A stretch of 24,680 nt of DNA from Candidatus Baldrarchaeum yapensis (lineage in GTDB: Archaea > Asgardarchaeota > Baldrarchaeia > Baldrarchaeales > Baldrarchaeaceae), in the NCBI GenBank assembly GCA_016840465.1, contig JAEOSH010000030.1, forward strand, positions 1-24,680, in the 5' to 3' direction. Shown piece after piece: positions 23,567 to 24,680 of the stretch (within the stretch, counting starts at the first letter, position 1; each line of letters begins with the position of its first letter). The position numbers and the translations under genes were made by a program. The notes beneath the pieces were generated by a model that saw only the letters and a list, made by a program, of their open reading frames with translations, was not told the origin of the DNA and did not search any database.

Positions 23567-23840
23567 GCACTTCTGGCCCCGGCTGTAAATAGAATACCTT
23601 ATATGCGTTATAAAACTTTTCTTAGGAACTCTAAGGTAGCGATATGATATGAGAGTTCAAGTGAATGGAAAACTAGATGTAGGAAAAACGATTTCCGAAC
23701 ATCTCTTCGTTGTCCCTGTCGTTCGGCTAAAAAATCTGATACGACGAATATGAAACCATTTACTTTTTCTGCTGGATGCATGAACTAACGAAAAACTTAT
23801 TTGACACCCATAATCATATTCTACAACGTGGATAATGCGT

Positions 23841-24008
23841 GGGGCCGTAGTCTAGCCAGGTAGGACGGCAGAACCCTGGGTCTCAGGGTTCCGTTAAGGG
23901 CTCCAGAAGAGTGATCTACAACGGGTTTACCGACCGTACGGGATGAAGAACTTCTGGAGCGCTAGAGAAACCCGTTGATCGCGGGTTCAAATCCCGCCGG
24001 CCCCACCA
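23841..24008 (+). tRNA. tRNA-Trp (CCA) with two introns
   Basis: Exons 23841-23869, 23898-23906 and 23970-24008 give a 77-base tRNA with encoded CCA: acceptor GGGGCCG/CGGCCCC, D arm GTCT/GGAC, anticodon stem GCGGG/CCCGT with loop CTCCAGA, T arm GCGGG-TTCAAAT-CCCGC, A73. Intron 1 (23870-23897, 28 bases) is at 28/29, with an eight-pair hairpin GAACCCTG/CAGGGTTC, bulges GC|A and AA|G and central helix GACG/CGTT. Intron 2 (23907-23969, 63 bases) is at the usual 37/38 site, with bulges AG|A and AA|A; its central helix has one mismatch. Intron 2 also looks like a methylation guide (separate entry). Confidence 0.9.
23907..23969 (+). ncRNA. tRNA-Trp intron as a degenerate box C/D methylation guide
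   Basis: Inside the 63-base intron, ACAACGGGT (23919-23927) pairs with ACCCGTTG(T/A) of the 3' exon and is followed by a D'-like CCGA; the fifth base upstream of that box faces position 39. CTTCTGGAGC (23951-23960) pairs with GCTCCAGAAG of the anticodon loop and is followed by CTAG in D-box position; the fifth base upstream faces C34. C-like GTGATCT (23911-23917) and C'-like GGGATGA (23940-23946) complete the order C, D', C', D. In euryarchaea the tRNA-Trp intron guides methylation at exactly 34 and 39. The boxes here are degenerate, so function is uncertain; the second pairing could instead be a rival fold. Confidence 0.5.
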
Positions 24009-24028
24009 AAACTATTTCTTATACACGT

Positions 24029-24156
24029 GGGGCCGTGGTCTAGCTTGGTATGATGCCAGTGCCGTAAATCTCACGGCGGTGAAGCTTGGGACCTGGTGGA
24101 CCGGAGGACGAGTCCTCCGGGCCAAATCCCGGGTTCAAATCCCGGCGGCCCCACCA
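24029..24156 (+). tRNA. tRNA-Pro (TGG) with two introns
   Basis: Exons 24029-24059, 24084-24099 and 24127-24156 give a 77-base tRNA with encoded CCA: acceptor GGGGCCG/CGGCCCC, anticodon stem CCAGG/CCTGG, loop CTTGGGA, T arm CCGGG-TTCAAAT-CCCGG. Intron 1 (24060-24083, 24 bases) is at 30/31, the same site as in tRNA-Met, with bulges AG|T and AA|G, central helix TGCC/GGTG and inner stem GCCGT/ACGGC. Intron 2 (24100-24126, 27 bases) is in the variable loop at about 46/47, with bulges GG|A and AA|T, central helix TGGT/GCCA and an eight-pair inner stem CCGGAGGA/TCCTCCGG. It starts only 20 bases after tRNA-Trp. Confidence 0.9.
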
Positions 24157-24204
24157 TTCAGAAACTTTTTAAAATCTAGGAACGGGATAATAAGCCAAGA
24201 TATA

Positions 24205-24278
24205 GCCGCCGTAGCTCAGCCTGGTGGAGCGGCGGGCTTGTAACCCGCCGGTCCCGGGTTCAAATCCCGGCGGCGGCT
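24205..24278 (+). tRNA. tRNA-Thr (TGT), no intron
   Basis: Uninterrupted cloverleaf: acceptor GCCGCCG/CGGCGGC, D arm GCTC/GAGC, anticodon stem GCGGG/CCCGC with loop CTTGTAA (anticodon 24239-24241), T arm CCGGG-TTCAAAT-CCCGG, discriminator T. Unlike the other four tRNAs here, CCA is not encoded. Confidence 0.96.
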
Positions 24279-24505
24279 TCACTTCGTAGCTTTGTTTTTA
24301 TTTGGGCTACTGTGGAGTTCGGCTCGTCATTAATTCGGTAAAAACTCGCATCTGGATTGTGTATAGTTTTATTCTTTAAATAATGGCATTTAATTTGATA
24401 GTAGTCTCCAATGAGATGTATTTAGAAATTGCTTGAAGACATCTTCTGATGAAAATTTGCTCAGATAAACTGTGAATGTAGTATACCGATTTAGTGAGGA
24501 ATTAC

Positions 24506-24610
24506 TGGTGCGGGGGGTGGGATTTGAACCCACGCAGGCCTGCGCCAGCGGATCTTAAGTCCGCCGCCTCTGGACATCTAGCCCCATTGTCCGGGCTCGG
24601 CCACCCCCGC
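24506..24610 (-). tRNA. tRNA-Leu (TAA) with an intron in the D loop
   Basis: Class II tRNA with encoded CCA: acceptor GCGGGGG/CCCCCGC, anticodon stem GCGGA/TCCGC with loop CTTAAGA, a variable arm with stem GGC/GCC, and T arm GTGGG/CCCAC. The D arm is normal only if 17 bases (24586-24570) are removed, leaving GCCG-AGCCCGGACAA-AGGC. The splice motif has bulges AA|T and AG|A around GGAC/GTCC, with a ten-base loop and no inner stem. The intron lies at about 21/22 and has the same size and layout as the 17-base intron at 37/38 of tRNA-Met. Confidence 0.88.
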
Positions 24611-24680
24611 ACTATATAACGCTACGATCTTAGCGTTAATTAATTTTTCTTAATTTTCATAAGTGGAGATGTTCAAGAAT

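Noticed and set aside
23690-23735. CCGAAC/GTTCGG stem of six pairs with a long loop
   Set aside because: A single short stem with a roughly 20-base loop; no promoter, box or conserved motif to support an RNA.
1-24680. CRISPR arrays, rRNA genes, integrase or phage genes
   Set aside because: No regularly spaced repeats, no rRNA core sequences and no such proteins were seen.

Overview
The window reads as a thermophilic archaeon. Evidence is an Alba chromatin protein, an Orc1/Cdc6 initiator, the small subunit of D-family DNA polymerase (PolD), archaeal-type PGK, HypF, TrpB2, TATA-box promoters, box C/D RNA and GC-rich tRNA genes split by bulge-helix-bulge (BHB) introns. PolD together with Alba, TrpB2 and multi-intron tRNAs suggests a TACK lineage outside classical Crenarchaeota (Korarchaeota, Aigarchaeota/Caldiarchaeum, Bathyarchaeia and similar). 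The exact group cannot be fixed from sequence reading alone.

Layout. 1-823: the 3' part of a GC-rich ISH3-like transposase, cut by the window edge. 905-5221: an AbrB-PhoU regulator, a DUF429 protein, PolD small subunit (DP1) and, convergent to it, orc1/cdc6. 5222-8250: a replication-origin locus. It holds three origin recognition boxes (ORBs), an inverted pair of which flanks about 170 bp of AT-rich DNA. Two near-identical 18-bp palindromes, three copies of a 16-bp GC-rich box and four small genes (HTH-CBS, an unknown protein, two winged-helix proteins) lie in the same stretch. 8406-10039: a nitroreductase, two ribbon-helix-helix-like proteins and an SCP2-like protein in an apparent operon. 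10089-12443: hypF. 12488-13840: a class III aminotransferase/racemase, convergent to hypF. 13997-14494: adenosine-specific kinase, followed by a box C/D sRNA candidate. 14891-21373: a complete tryptophan operon, trpA-trpB2-trpD-trpF-trpE-trpG-trpC, with overlaps or gaps of about 20 bases or less. 21433-23261: alba and pgk, both on the minus strand. 23421-24610: five tRNA genes (Met, Trp, Pro, Thr, Leu).

How it fits together. The left half couples replication initiation (Orc1, ORBs, DP1) with a set of local DNA-binding proteins. The trp operon encodes every step from chorismate to tryptophan. The tRNA cluster is the most unusual part. By manual folding, four of the five tRNAs carry introns, eight in total. 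They include a three-intron tRNA-Met with one intron at the acceptor/D-arm junction, and a tRNA-Trp whose anticodon-loop intron appears to be a degenerate box C/D guide aimed at positions 34 and 39 of its own tRNA.

All assignments come from reading the sequence. No database search or folding program was run.
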